NCBI GenBank assembly: GCA_934133115.1
Contig: CAKPAV010000048.1
Coordinates: forward strand, 1 to 9,365
Reading direction: 5' to 3'
Length of the DNA stretch: 9,365 nt
DNA from: an uncultured Bacilli bacterium
GTDB taxonomy: Bacteria > Bacillota_I > Bacilli_A > RFN20 > CAG-826
This document shows positions 1 to 6,099 of the stretch, in pieces. A model generated the notes under the pieces. The model was given only the letters and a program-made list of their open reading frames with translations. It was not told where the DNA came from and did no database searches. Within the stretch, counting starts at the first letter, position 1; the number at the start of each line of letters is the position of its first letter. The translations under genes were made by a program, and so were the position numbers.

Positions 1-572
1 GCGTTGGTGCAATTGTTGGTATTGCTATTGCTGTCCTTATCGTAATCATTATTATTGCTATTGTTGCTTGGGCTATTAAAATGTATAACAAATTAGTAGA
101 TGGACGTAACAAAGTAAAAAATTCTTGGTCACAAGTAGATGTTCAATTAAAAAGAAGATTTGATTTAATTCCTAATTTAGTTGAAACTGTCAAAGGATAT
201 GCAAATCACGAATCTGAAATTTTCACAAAATTTGCTGAAGCTAGAAAATTATATAATGATGCTTCTAGCGAAGGATCTGTTCAAAAAGCAGCAGAAGCTT
301 CTAATCAATTAAATAAATTAGTAACATTCACTATTGAAAAATATCCAGAATTAAAAGCTGATGCTCATTTTAGTGAATTACTATCGACATTAAAAGATAC
401 AGAAGACAAGATTGCTTATACACGTCAATTCTATAATGATGTAGTCCTAAGTTATAACAATTTACGTGAAAAATTCCCAGGAAATATCATTGCTAATTCA
501 TTTAGTTTTAAAGAAGCAGAATTATTTAAAGTTGATGAAGCAAGCCGTGAAGCACCATCTGTAAAATTCTAA
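1..572 (+). CDS. lemA: LemA family membrane protein (5' end outside window)
   Basis: LemA proteins are small membrane-anchored, mostly helical proteins of unclear biochemical role. The frame is already open at the left edge, with full codons from base 3, so the true start lies upstream. The first 26 visible residues are a glycine- and isoleucine-rich hydrophobic stretch ending in AWAIKMYNKL, which is the N-terminal membrane helix of the family. The ATG at base 81 is therefore internal, not the start. After the helix come the family hallmarks: YNKLVDGRNKVKNSW, DVQLKRRFDLIPNLVETVKGY, and a C-terminal REAPSVKF that resembles the usual ending. About 189 residues are visible, close to the usual ~185-190, so only a few residues are missing. 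The gene ends in TAA and is followed by an intrinsic terminator, so it is the last gene of its transcript. Confidence 0.93.
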   Translation, partial: VGAIVGIAIAVLIVIIIIAIVAWAIKMYNKLVDGRNKVKNSWSQVDVQLKRRFDLIPNLVETVKGYANHESEIFTKFAEARKLYNDASSEGSVQKAAEASNQLNKLVTFTIEKYPELKADAHFSELLSTLKDTEDKIAYTRQFYNDVVLSYNNLREKFPGNIIANSFSFKEAELFKVDEASREAPSVKF

Positions 573-586
573 TTATTTTACTATAT

Positions 587-610
587 AGACCACTTCGGTG
601 GTCTTTTTTT
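587..610 (+). terminator. Intrinsic terminator of lemA
   Basis: A perfect 7-bp stem AGACCAC / GTGGTCT closes a TTCG tetraloop and is followed by a run of T. It starts 14 bases after the lemA stop codon. The stable UUCG-type loop and the T-run make this a textbook Rho-independent terminator. Confidence 0.92.
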
Positions 611-637
611 CATGCTTAAAAAGTGCTATTATATTAT
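604..637 (+). promoter_or_regulatory. Possible extended -10 promoter for the GtrA-HAD gene
   Basis: Just after the lemA terminator there is TGC-TATTAT (624-632), matching an extended -10 (TGnTATAAT with one mismatch). A second overlapping TATTAT lies at 632-637. There is no good -35 box; the spacing would place it in the T-run of the terminator. Transcription would start only a few bases before the ribosome binding site AGGTGA (640-645), giving an almost leaderless mRNA. The call rests on position and the -10 only. Confidence 0.35.
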
Positions 638-650
638 GCAGGTGATGATT

Positions 651-1940
651 ATGGCTAATAAAATTTTTAAAAATGAAAAATCTATATTTGGTAAACTAGA
701 AAATTTATTTTGGACTTTATACAAAAAAGAATCATTTCGCTTTTTAATTGCTGGCGGGCTTAATACACTTATGGGCATGGTTAGCGCAATTTTACTCCGA
801 TTAGTTTTTGATGCTTGCGGTTGGAATTCTAAAATTTCTTTTGATTTTTTAACATCTTTAGGACTTGTAGATCCTAATATGGATATTCCTTATTTAATTG
901 TGTTTGTTTGTTTATTACCAGTTGCATATACTTTACAAGCCAAAATATCATTTCAAACTAAGTGGGAGTGGCGACGCTTAGCGGTTTATCCTTTAAGTTC
1001 TATTCCTAATTTCATTTGCCAAGAGTTATTTATCTGGTTATTTGAAGTAGTGCTTCACGTTAATTCTAGTGTTTCTTATGTTTTGTCTCCTATATGTTCA
1101 TTACCTATTATGTTTTTTATTATAAGATTTTTAGTAAAACCATTTAAAAAGAAAGCAAATTTATCAAAAGTAACAACAATATTTTGCGATATTGATGGGA
1201 CACTAATTGATAGCAATTCTAAGCTAAATAAAGACACTATAAGCGCAGTTAAGTGTATTAAGGATAAATACTCGTTCTATCTTATCAGTGGTCGTCATTT
1301 TGCTTGTATGTGCGAAATATATGATAATTTAGAACTTAACACACCAATAATATGTTGTAATGGTGCTTTAATTGCAACTAGAAACAAAAAAATAATAAAT
1401 ATTCAAGCGATGCCTACTTATATTGCAAAAGAAATTTTTAATGAATATAAAAATCAAAATTTATCTTTAAGCATTTTTGCAGGATTTGAATGGTATGTAA
1501 ATAATCGTAATGAATTAACACTTATTGAAGAAGGACTTGTAAACTTTAAATCGACAATTATTAAAGATGATTCTTTAATTGATAATGTTATTAAAGTAAT
1601 GCTTATTTCTTCAAAAGAAAATATTGATAAATTATATCCAATACTTAAAAATAAATATAAAGAAGTATTAGTAATGCGTAGTAAACCGACATTTATCGAA
1701 ATATCCGCTAAAAAGGTGACTAAAGGTAACGCGATTAAATTTCTTAAAAAGCAATATAATTTAAAATCGCAAAACCTTATTGCGTTTGGTGATGGTATCA
1801 TGGATGAAAGTATGTATAAAGAATGCTCAAATAATGTTGCTATGGGTAATGCAAGGGAAGAAACTAAAAAGAAAGCAAATATTATTACTAAAACAAATGA
1901 TGAACTTGGTGTAAAAGTTATCTTAGATCAACTAAAATAA
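651..1940 (+). CDS. GtrA-like membrane domain fused to Cof-type HAD-IIB hydrolase
   Basis: This is a two-domain protein of 429 residues from the chosen start. Residues ~28-165 form a GtrA-like integral membrane domain: FRFLIAGGLNTLMG opens the first of about four hydrophobic helices, and a positively charged tail (KPFKKK) follows the last. GtrA proteins are thought to help translocate polyprenyl-linked sugars in cell-surface polysaccharide pathways. Residues ~172-429 form a HAD hydrolase of the Cof/IIB class: motif I DIDGT (180-184), motif II SGR, the conserved lysine in KVTKGNA, and motif IV GDGIMDESM (380-388). In motif IV the usual asparagine of GDxxND is methionine, while both aspartates remain. 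HAD-IIB enzymes usually dephosphorylate sugar phosphates or flavins; the substrate here is unknown. I chose the ATG at 651 because AGGTGA (640-645) lies 5 bases upstream. An ATG at 612 would sit against the lemA terminator T-run with no ribosome binding site. Confidence 0.85.
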   Translation: MANKIFKNEKSIFGKLENLFWTLYKKESFRFLIAGGLNTLMGMVSAILLRLVFDACGWNSKISFDFLTSLGLVDPNMDIPYLIVFVCLLPVAYTLQAKISFQTKWEWRRLAVYPLSSIPNFICQELFIWLFEVVLHVNSSVSYVLSPICSLPIMFFIIRFLVKPFKKKANLSKVTTIFCDIDGTLIDSNSKLNKDTISAVKCIKDKYSFYLISGRHFACMCEIYDNLELNTPIICCNGALIATRNKKIINIQAMPTYIAKEIFNEYKNQNLSLSIFAGFEWYVNNRNELTLIEEGLVNFKSTIIKDDSLIDNVIKVMLISSKENIDKLYPILKNKYKEVLVMRSKPTFIEISAKKVTKGNAIKFLKKQYNLKSQNLIAFGDGIMDESMYKECSNNVAMGNAREETKKKANIITKTNDELGVKVILDQLK

Positions 1941-1965
1941 ACGATAAATGTTAGTTATTGTACTA

Positions 1966-1980
1966 TATAATAATAGGGAG
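1966..1980 (+). promoter_or_regulatory. -10-like box and ribosome binding site before the decayed AlbA_2 gene
   Basis: A perfect TATAAT lies at 1966-1971, and AGGGAG (1975-1980) lies 10 bases before the ATG at 1991. No convincing -35 box is visible. A -10 box this close to the Shine-Dalgarno would leave almost no leader, so TATAAT may be chance in this AT-rich gap. The ribosome binding site shows that the remnant start is the original gene start. Confidence 0.35.
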
Positions 1981-1990
1981 TTATTGTTAT

Positions 1991-2582
1991 ATGTATAAAG
2001 AATCTTTATTTGTTGAACTTAAAAGAGAATTGATTGATGAAATTAAAAATGAGATTGTAGCTTTTTTAAATGCCTTTTGTTATTACTATTATTCGATCAG
2101 ACATTTATAAAGATAAAGTTAAAATAACAAGTCTAGGTGGGTTATATAAAACATGTTTATATGATATGCTTAAAGGAGTGCAAACTTATCGTAATACAAG
2201 ATTAGTGCATTTACTTGATAAACTAGGGTTTATTGAAAACTTTGGGACAGGTATTCCAAAGACATTAGATGCTTATTCAAAATTTAACAAGAAACCCGAA
2301 TTCTTTGATAGTGAAAATTTTTTTATGGTATATTTGCCTAATTTGAATTATAGTGACCAAATAAATGACCAAATAAATGATGCGATTAGTGATTTGGGAC
2401 TCTCAATTTTGGAATTTATTAAAGAAAATCCGGGAACTAAGGTTTCAAACATATATAAAGAATTATCTCATTCATTTGATAATTTATCTATTGATAAAAT
2501 TAGAAACCTTATTAAAAGAGAGATTAGAGATTATGTCGAATTGAAAGGGTCAAGAAAAAAAGGCGGATATTATATAAAATAG
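1991..2582 (+). pseudogene. Decayed AlbA_2 (Schlafen-type) ATP-binding transcriptional regulator
   Basis: Two pieces of one gene survive in different frames. Piece one begins at ATG 1991 with a ribosome binding site and encodes MYKESLFVELKREL followed by EIVAFLNA, the start of an AlbA_2 domain. It runs into TAA at 2108-2110 after 39 codons. Piece two is in the +1 frame up to 2582. It encodes the C-terminal part of the same family: SDIYKDKVKITSLGGLYK, a dimer/ATPase segment with KLGFIENFGTGIPKT, a PNLNY motif, a QINDQIND linker and a C-terminal winged-helix-like region. Full-length relatives are roughly 450-480 residues, so some 250 residues from the middle are missing. The ATG at 2070 that opens piece two has no ribosome binding site and starts mid-domain. 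A short functional C-terminal protein cannot be excluded but is unlikely. These regulators are common accessory genes, often near mobile or defence loci. Confidence 0.82.
2354..2377 (+). repeat. Two tandem copies of a 12-bp unit
   Basis: TGACCAAATAAA occurs twice in direct tandem and is followed by TGATG, the start of a degenerate third copy. In frame it encodes QINDQIND in the linker between the ATPase-like part and the winged helix. Short repeated DQ-rich linkers at this place are common in the family, so this is probably natural coding expansion rather than a mobile signal. Confidence 0.8.
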
Positions 2583-2604
2583 TTGTTTAAATAATCTTTA
2601 TTAT

Positions 2605-2657
2605 TTGATATATTTAATTATAAAAACATAGTATTAGCGAAAGAAAAAAATAAGGAG
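2605..2657 (+). promoter_or_regulatory. Candidate promoter and ribosome binding site for the GT4 gene
   Basis: TTGATA (2605-2610) and TAGTAT (2629-2634) are spaced by 18 bases, in the gap between the decayed regulator and the glycosyltransferase. A strong AAGGAG (2652-2657) lies 7 bases before ATG 2665. The ribosome binding site is certain; the promoter is a modest match in very AT-rich DNA. It is plausible because the gene upstream is dead. Confidence 0.4.
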
Positions 2658-2664
2658 CAAATAT

Positions 2665-3840
2665 ATGAATATTGGCATATTTACAGACACATTTCCTCCA
2701 GAGATAAATGGAGTAGCAACATCTTCTTATAATCTTGCTAATGCCCTAAATAGTCATGGGCATAATGTTTTTGTTATTTGCACAAATCCTTATTCTAAAA
2801 AATTAAGTTATAGTAATAGAACATTACGTATACCAGGATTAGAACTAAAAAAATTATATTCTTATCGTATTGCTAATATTTATAATTCTAAAGCCATGAA
2901 AATAATAAGTAATATGAATTTAGATTTAATTCATGTTCAGACAGAAGCAAGTATTGGTTTATTAGGTCGTATAGCGGCTAAAAAAAGCAAAATACCATTA
3001 GTGTATACTTACCATACAATGTATGAAGATTATACTTATTATGTTACTAAAGGTAATGGCTTTTTTGACCATTTTGCTAAAAAAATCGTACGTTATCTTT
3101 CTCGTAATCTAGCGGAAAATACCACGGAATTCATATCACCAAGTATAAAAACAAAAGATATAATGCGTGATTATGGTGTTGATTCTTACATAAATATAGT
3201 TCCAACAGGAATTGATTTTTCAAAATATAAAAAAGAAAATATTGATAATGAAAAATTAAATGATTTACGTAAACAATATAATTTAGATGATAATTATGTG
3301 GTTTTATCACTTGGTCGAGTGGCTAAAGAAAAATCCATTGATATATGTATTAAAGGTTTTAAACATCTTATTGATGAAAAAAATATCAAAGTAAAATTTC
3401 TGATTGTTGGTGGTGGACCTGAATTAAATGAACTTAAAGAATTGGTACATGATATAAAATTAGATAAATATGTGATATTTGTAGGTTCCGTAATGGCTAA
3501 CGAAGTTCCATTATATTATCATCTTGCTAATTTGTTTGTCTCAGCTTCAATAACAGAAACACAAGGGTTAACATTTATGGAGGCGATGGCTTCAAGTATT
3601 CCAATACTTGCACGATTTGATGAAAATTTGGTTGATGTAGTTACTGATAATGAAACTGGTTTTTATTTCAGTGATGAACTTGATTTTGCTAAACAAATAA
3701 AGAAAATAATGAAACTAGATAATAAACAAAAAGAAAAGATTTTAATTAATGCGATGAATATTTGTAATCAATATTCGTTAGATAAGTTTTACGATAATAT
3801 TATGGAGGTATATACTCGTGCCATTAGAAAATACTGGTAA
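2665..3840 (+). CDS. GT4 family glycosyltransferase, probable diacylglycerol glucosyltransferase (MGS type)
   Basis: A 391-residue GT-B glycosyltransferase of family GT4, full length for the family. The N-terminal acceptor domain begins MNIGIFTDTFPPEINGVATS, the nucleotide-fold start with the glycine loop. YTYHTMYEDY (114-123) and ISPSIKTKD are in the usual places. The C-terminal donor domain has LGRVAKEK, VGGGPE and an EX7E motif (E298 and E306, within TETQGLTFMEA), the signature of retaining GT4 enzymes. The overall pattern resembles the monoglucosyldiacylglycerol synthase of Acholeplasma laidlawii and its Firmicutes relatives, which transfer glucose from UDP-glucose to diacylglycerol at the inner membrane face. 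That substrate is an inference; another lipid or wall glycosyltransferase is possible. The last 23 bases overlap the next gene, so the two are probably cotranscribed and translationally coupled. Confidence 0.85.
   Translation: MNIGIFTDTFPPEINGVATSSYNLANALNSHGHNVFVICTNPYSKKLSYSNRTLRIPGLELKKLYSYRIANIYNSKAMKIISNMNLDLIHVQTEASIGLLGRIAAKKSKIPLVYTYHTMYEDYTYYVTKGNGFFDHFAKKIVRYLSRNLAENTTEFISPSIKTKDIMRDYGVDSYINIVPTGIDFSKYKKENIDNEKLNDLRKQYNLDDNYVVLSLGRVAKEKSIDICIKGFKHLIDEKNIKVKFLIVGGGPELNELKELVHDIKLDKYVIFVGSVMANEVPLYYHLANLFVSASITETQGLTFMEAMASSIPILARFDENLVDVVTDNETGFYFSDELDFAKQIKKIMKLDNKQKEKILINAMNICNQYSLDKFYDNIMEVYTRAIRKYW
3804..3808 (+). promoter_or_regulatory. Ribosome binding site that fixes the GTG start of the recX-yhaM gene
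   Basis: GGAGG lies inside the end of the glycosyltransferase gene, 9 bases before GTG 3818. This is the only good Shine-Dalgarno near the start of the RecX frame, and it supports a GTG start inside the upstream gene. Confidence 0.8.
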
Positions 3841-5578
3841 TATAACGATTAAAGAAATCAAAAGAACAAAAAAAGGTGTATTTTTAATATTATCGGATGA
3901 TCAAGAAATAGAGATTTGTGATGATATTATTTTAGATTTTTATTTATTTAAAGATAAAGAATTAAATGAGTCGATAATAAAAGAAATTAAGAAAAACGCT
4001 AATATGCAGAATACTTTGAAAAAAGCATATGCAATGCTTGGGCGTGGAACATATACTAAAAACGAAATTAAGCGTAAATTGCTTCAAAAAAAATGCTCGC
4101 CTGCAGTAGTGGATCAAGTTATTGCTAAGTTACTAGCACTTCATTATATTGATGATGATCAATATGTAGAAGAATATGTTAGTAATGCTAAAGAAAAAGG
4201 TTTTGGACCAAATAAAATTAAATCAGTTTTAATTAGTAAAGGTATTAATGACCAAAGATTAATGAATATAAATTATAGTGATGAAGAAGAACTAGAAATT
4301 ATAAAAAGACAAATTCCTAAATTAGAAAAGAAATATGTAAATTATAATTATCAAAGTAAATTACAACACATTTATGATAAATTAATAGCATTAGGATTTA
4401 ATAAAGAAATTGTTCAAAATGCTTTATCTAATGTCGAAGAAAAAGATGAAAATAAAGAACGAGAACTTTTAAAAAACGATTTATTAAAAGCTAAAAGAAA
4501 ATACGCTAAAGTAATAGATAAAAATGAACGAAATAAAAGAATAATATCTTATCTATATAAAAAAGGATACAGTTATTATATAATAAGTGATGGTTTCTTT
4601 GGAAGTGGTAAATCACACTTTTTAAAGATGCTTTCTTACTTACTTGAAAATAAAGAAATTGATGGCATTTATCTAATAAGTAATGTTACTCAAGGAGTTA
4701 CTGGTACCGGAGCGCCTTATTTAAATATTACATTACAAGATGCAACAGGAAATATTGAAGCTAAAAAATGGTCTGCTAGTGAGGCGGATATTGAGTTTTA
4801 TAAAGTTCGTAAAATAGTTCATATCAAGGGTATGGTAATTTCTCATAATGGAAAATTACAAGTGAAAATTTTAAGTGAAAATGATGTTAATAACGAAGAA
4901 ATTGATCTACAAGATTATGTGGCATCATCTCCAATATCACAAGATATATTAATTAATGAATTTAAAACATATCAAAATATGATTAAGAATAAAGATATTC
5001 GTAGATTAGTGGATGCTTTAATTAATAAGTATTATAAAAGTTTTCTAGAACATCCTGCAGCCACGAGAAATCATCACGAGTATTGTTCGGGGTTGTTACA
5101 ACATTCTGTATATTGCGCCAAATTATGTTTAGCTATTGCTAGCACTTATGATGATGTACCAGGAATTTTACCAGTCGACAAAGATATTTTAATTGCAGGA
5201 GCGTTGCTTCATGATTTAGGTAAAATCAAAGAACTATCTGGACCTATCATTGCCGAATATACTATAGAAGGACGATTATTAGGACATATTTCCATTATGA
5301 ATGCCGAAATTAAAGAAATGGCGGATAAATTAAATATTGAAGGGGAAATACCACTTTTATTAGAACATATGATTCTTTCCCATCACGGACAACATGAATT
5401 TGGTTCACCAGTATTACCAATGACAAAAGAAGCATTAATTTTAAGTATTGCTGATAATATTGATGCAAAACTTAATATGTTGGATAAAGAATTGAATAAT
5501 GTCGAAGAAGGAACGTTTACTACTAGAATATTTCCACTTGAAAATAGAAGTTTCTACCGTCCTAAAACAAAAAAATAA
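3818..5578 (+). CDS. RecX-YhaM in-frame fusion with a BrxC-like P-loop fragment at the joint
   Basis: One uninterrupted 586-codon frame starting with GTG. Residues ~1-257 are a complete RecX (the B. subtilis protein is ~264 residues), the modulator of RecA filaments: LKKAYAMLGRGTYTKNEI, LALHYIDDDQY, and a final NKRIISYLYKKGYSY typical of the RecX C terminus. Residues 258-281 read GFFGSGKSHFLKMLSYLL plus ENKE, a Walker A segment strongly reminiscent of the BREX ATPase BrxC and foreign to both partners. From ~282 on it is YhaM, a 3'-5' exoribonuclease: an OB fold (NVTQGVTGTGAPYL, GNIEAKKW), then an HD domain with H429, HDLGKIKELSG (H465, D466), LSHHGQHEFGSP, and the C-terminal IADNIDAKLNML and NRSFYRP. 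Only about ten N-terminal YhaM residues are missing. I do not know of RecX-YhaM fusions as normal proteins. An internal ATG at 4628 could give YhaM alone but lacks a well-spaced ribosome binding site. Confidence 0.88.
   Translation: MPLENTGNITIKEIKRTKKGVFLILSDDQEIEICDDIILDFYLFKDKELNESIIKEIKKNANMQNTLKKAYAMLGRGTYTKNEIKRKLLQKKCSPAVVDQVIAKLLALHYIDDDQYVEEYVSNAKEKGFGPNKIKSVLISKGINDQRLMNINYSDEEELEIIKRQIPKLEKKYVNYNYQSKLQHIYDKLIALGFNKEIVQNALSNVEEKDENKERELLKNDLLKAKRKYAKVIDKNERNKRIISYLYKKGYSYYIISDGFFGSGKSHFLKMLSYLLENKEIDGIYLISNVTQGVTGTGAPYLNITLQDATGNIEAKKWSASEADIEFYKVRKIVHIKGMVISHNGKLQVKILSENDVNNEEIDLQDYVASSPISQDILINEFKTYQNMIKNKDIRRLVDALINKYYKSFLEHPAATRNHHEYCSGLLQHSVYCAKLCLAIASTYDDVPGILPVDKDILIAGALLHDLGKIKELSGPIIAEYTIEGRLLGHISIMNAEIKEMADKLNIEGEIPLLLEHMILSHHGQHEFGSPVLPMTKEALILSIADNIDAKLNMLDKELNNVEEGTFTTRIFPLENRSFYRPKTKK
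4588..4665 (+). other. 72-bp BrxC-like insertion flanked by TGATGG direct repeats
   Basis: TGATGG occurs at 4588-4593 and again at 4660-4665, exactly 72 bases (24 codons) apart. Between them the frame encodes GFFGSGKSHFL followed by KMLSYLLENKE, matching the Walker A neighbourhood of BrxC-like ATPases as I recall the family. If one repeat and the intervening bases are removed, RecX ...YYIIS joins YhaM DGIYLISNV directly, still in frame. No other part of an ATPase is present, so the piece cannot act as a nucleotide-binding domain. What is seen is the repeats, the frame and the motif; its origin from brxC is inference. Confidence 0.72.
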
Positions 5579-5590
5579 CAAATTAATCAT

Positions 5591-5624
5591 AAAAAAAACT
5601 CAGTTCATCGAACTGAATTTTTTT
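5591..5624. terminator. Bidirectional intrinsic terminator between yhaM and hit
   Basis: The stem TCAGTTC / GAACTGA (5600-5606 and 5610-5616) with an ATC loop is flanked by eight A on the left and seven T on the right. It can therefore stop transcription from both converging genes. It starts 13 bases after the yhaM stop and ends 5 bases beyond the hit stop. Confidence 0.92.
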
Positions 5625-5629
5625 ATAGA

Positions 5630-6049
5630 TTATTTTAAATCTTCTTTGATTGAATTAGCGATGCTTGGTAATGACATTTGTTCAAGTAATTTGTTTTCTT
5701 TGAATTCAATAACAAGTCCATCACTATTTGCATATCTTGGTATAACATGAACGTGGAAATGCATAACTGTTTGACCCGCAGCGGGATAGCAATTAGTTAG
5801 AACGTTTACTCCTTTAGCGTGTAAATTTCTAATGATTGATTGGCCAATAGTTTGGGCAACATTCATGACTTTGCTCATTATCTCTTTTGGCGTTGAAAGA
5901 AATGTGTCATAGTGTTCTTTTGGAACTACAAGTGTATGACCTTTAGTAGTTTGCGATATATCAAGAAACGCTAAGACATCATCATCTTCATAAACTTTAA
6001 CGCAAGGAATTTCTCCTTTAATTATTTTACAAAAAATACATTCATCCAT
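5630..6049 (-). CDS. hit: HIT family protein (histidine triad nucleotide hydrolase/transferase)
   Basis: A 139-residue protein of the usual Hit/Hint length. HIT proteins hydrolyse or transfer nucleotidyl groups such as adenosine phosphoramidates in the cytoplasm. The histidine triad is HFHVHVIPR (H97, H99, H101), preceded by PAAGQTVMHF as in the family. MDECIFCKIIKGEIP carries the two cysteines (C4, C7) that bind zinc in many members, and TKGHTLVVPKEHY is the conserved mid-region. The start is fixed by AGGAGG (complement of 6058-6063), 8 bases before the ATG. It lies 50 bases downstream of the lipoprotein gene on the same strand and converges on recX-yhaM. A hairpin lies directly before its ribosome binding site, so it has no room for its own promoter in this gap. 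Confidence 0.95.
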   Translation of the reverse strand: MDECIFCKIIKGEIPCVKVYEDDDVLAFLDISQTTKGHTLVVPKEHYDTFLSTPKEIMSKVMNVAQTIGQSIIRNLHAKGVNVLTNCYPAAGQTVMHFHVHVIPRYANSDGLVIEFKENKLLEQMSLPSIANSIKEDLK

Positions 6050-6069
6050 ATTTAATTCCTCCTAGAAGA

Positions 6070-6094
6070 AAAGGAGACCAAACAAGTCTCCTTT
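6070..6094 (-). terminator. Hairpin after the lipoprotein gene, terminator or attenuator before hit
   Basis: Read on the minus strand, AAAGGAGAC and GTCTCCTTT form a perfect 9-bp stem with a 7-base loop, 5 bases after the lipoprotein stop. The tail is TTTTCTTCT, a rather weak T tract. The hit ribosome binding site starts about 6 bases after the hairpin, so readthrough is needed unless hit is transcribed from inside the upstream gene. Confidence 0.7.
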
Positions 6095-6099
6095 AATTT

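Noticed and set aside
81..572. ATG at 81 as the start of lemA
   Set aside because: The 26 codons before it are in frame, without a stop, and encode the N-terminal membrane helix expected of LemA.
612..650. ATG at 612 as the start of the GtrA-HAD gene
   Set aside because: It abuts the T-run of the lemA terminator and has no ribosome binding site; ATG 651 has AGGTGA 5 bases upstream.
1454..1801. Antisense 115-codon open frame
   Set aside because: It mirrors the HAD domain coding strand, has no ribosome binding site and resembles no family.
2589..2606. AAATAAT...ATTATTT inverted repeat as a terminator of the decayed gene
   Set aside because: The stem is entirely A/T and has no following T-run, so it is probably chance in AT-rich DNA.
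1941..2664. Insertion sequence or prophage remnant around the decayed regulator
   Set aside because: No transposase, terminal inverted repeats or target-site duplication is visible; only the regulator remnant is present.
4589..4630. Functional ATP-binding P-loop in the RecX-YhaM protein
   Set aside because: Only the Walker A helix is present; there is no Walker B or ATPase fold around it.
5499..5750. Open frame spanning the yhaM end, the terminator and the hit end
   Set aside because: It runs through the bidirectional terminator and across two real genes on either strand.
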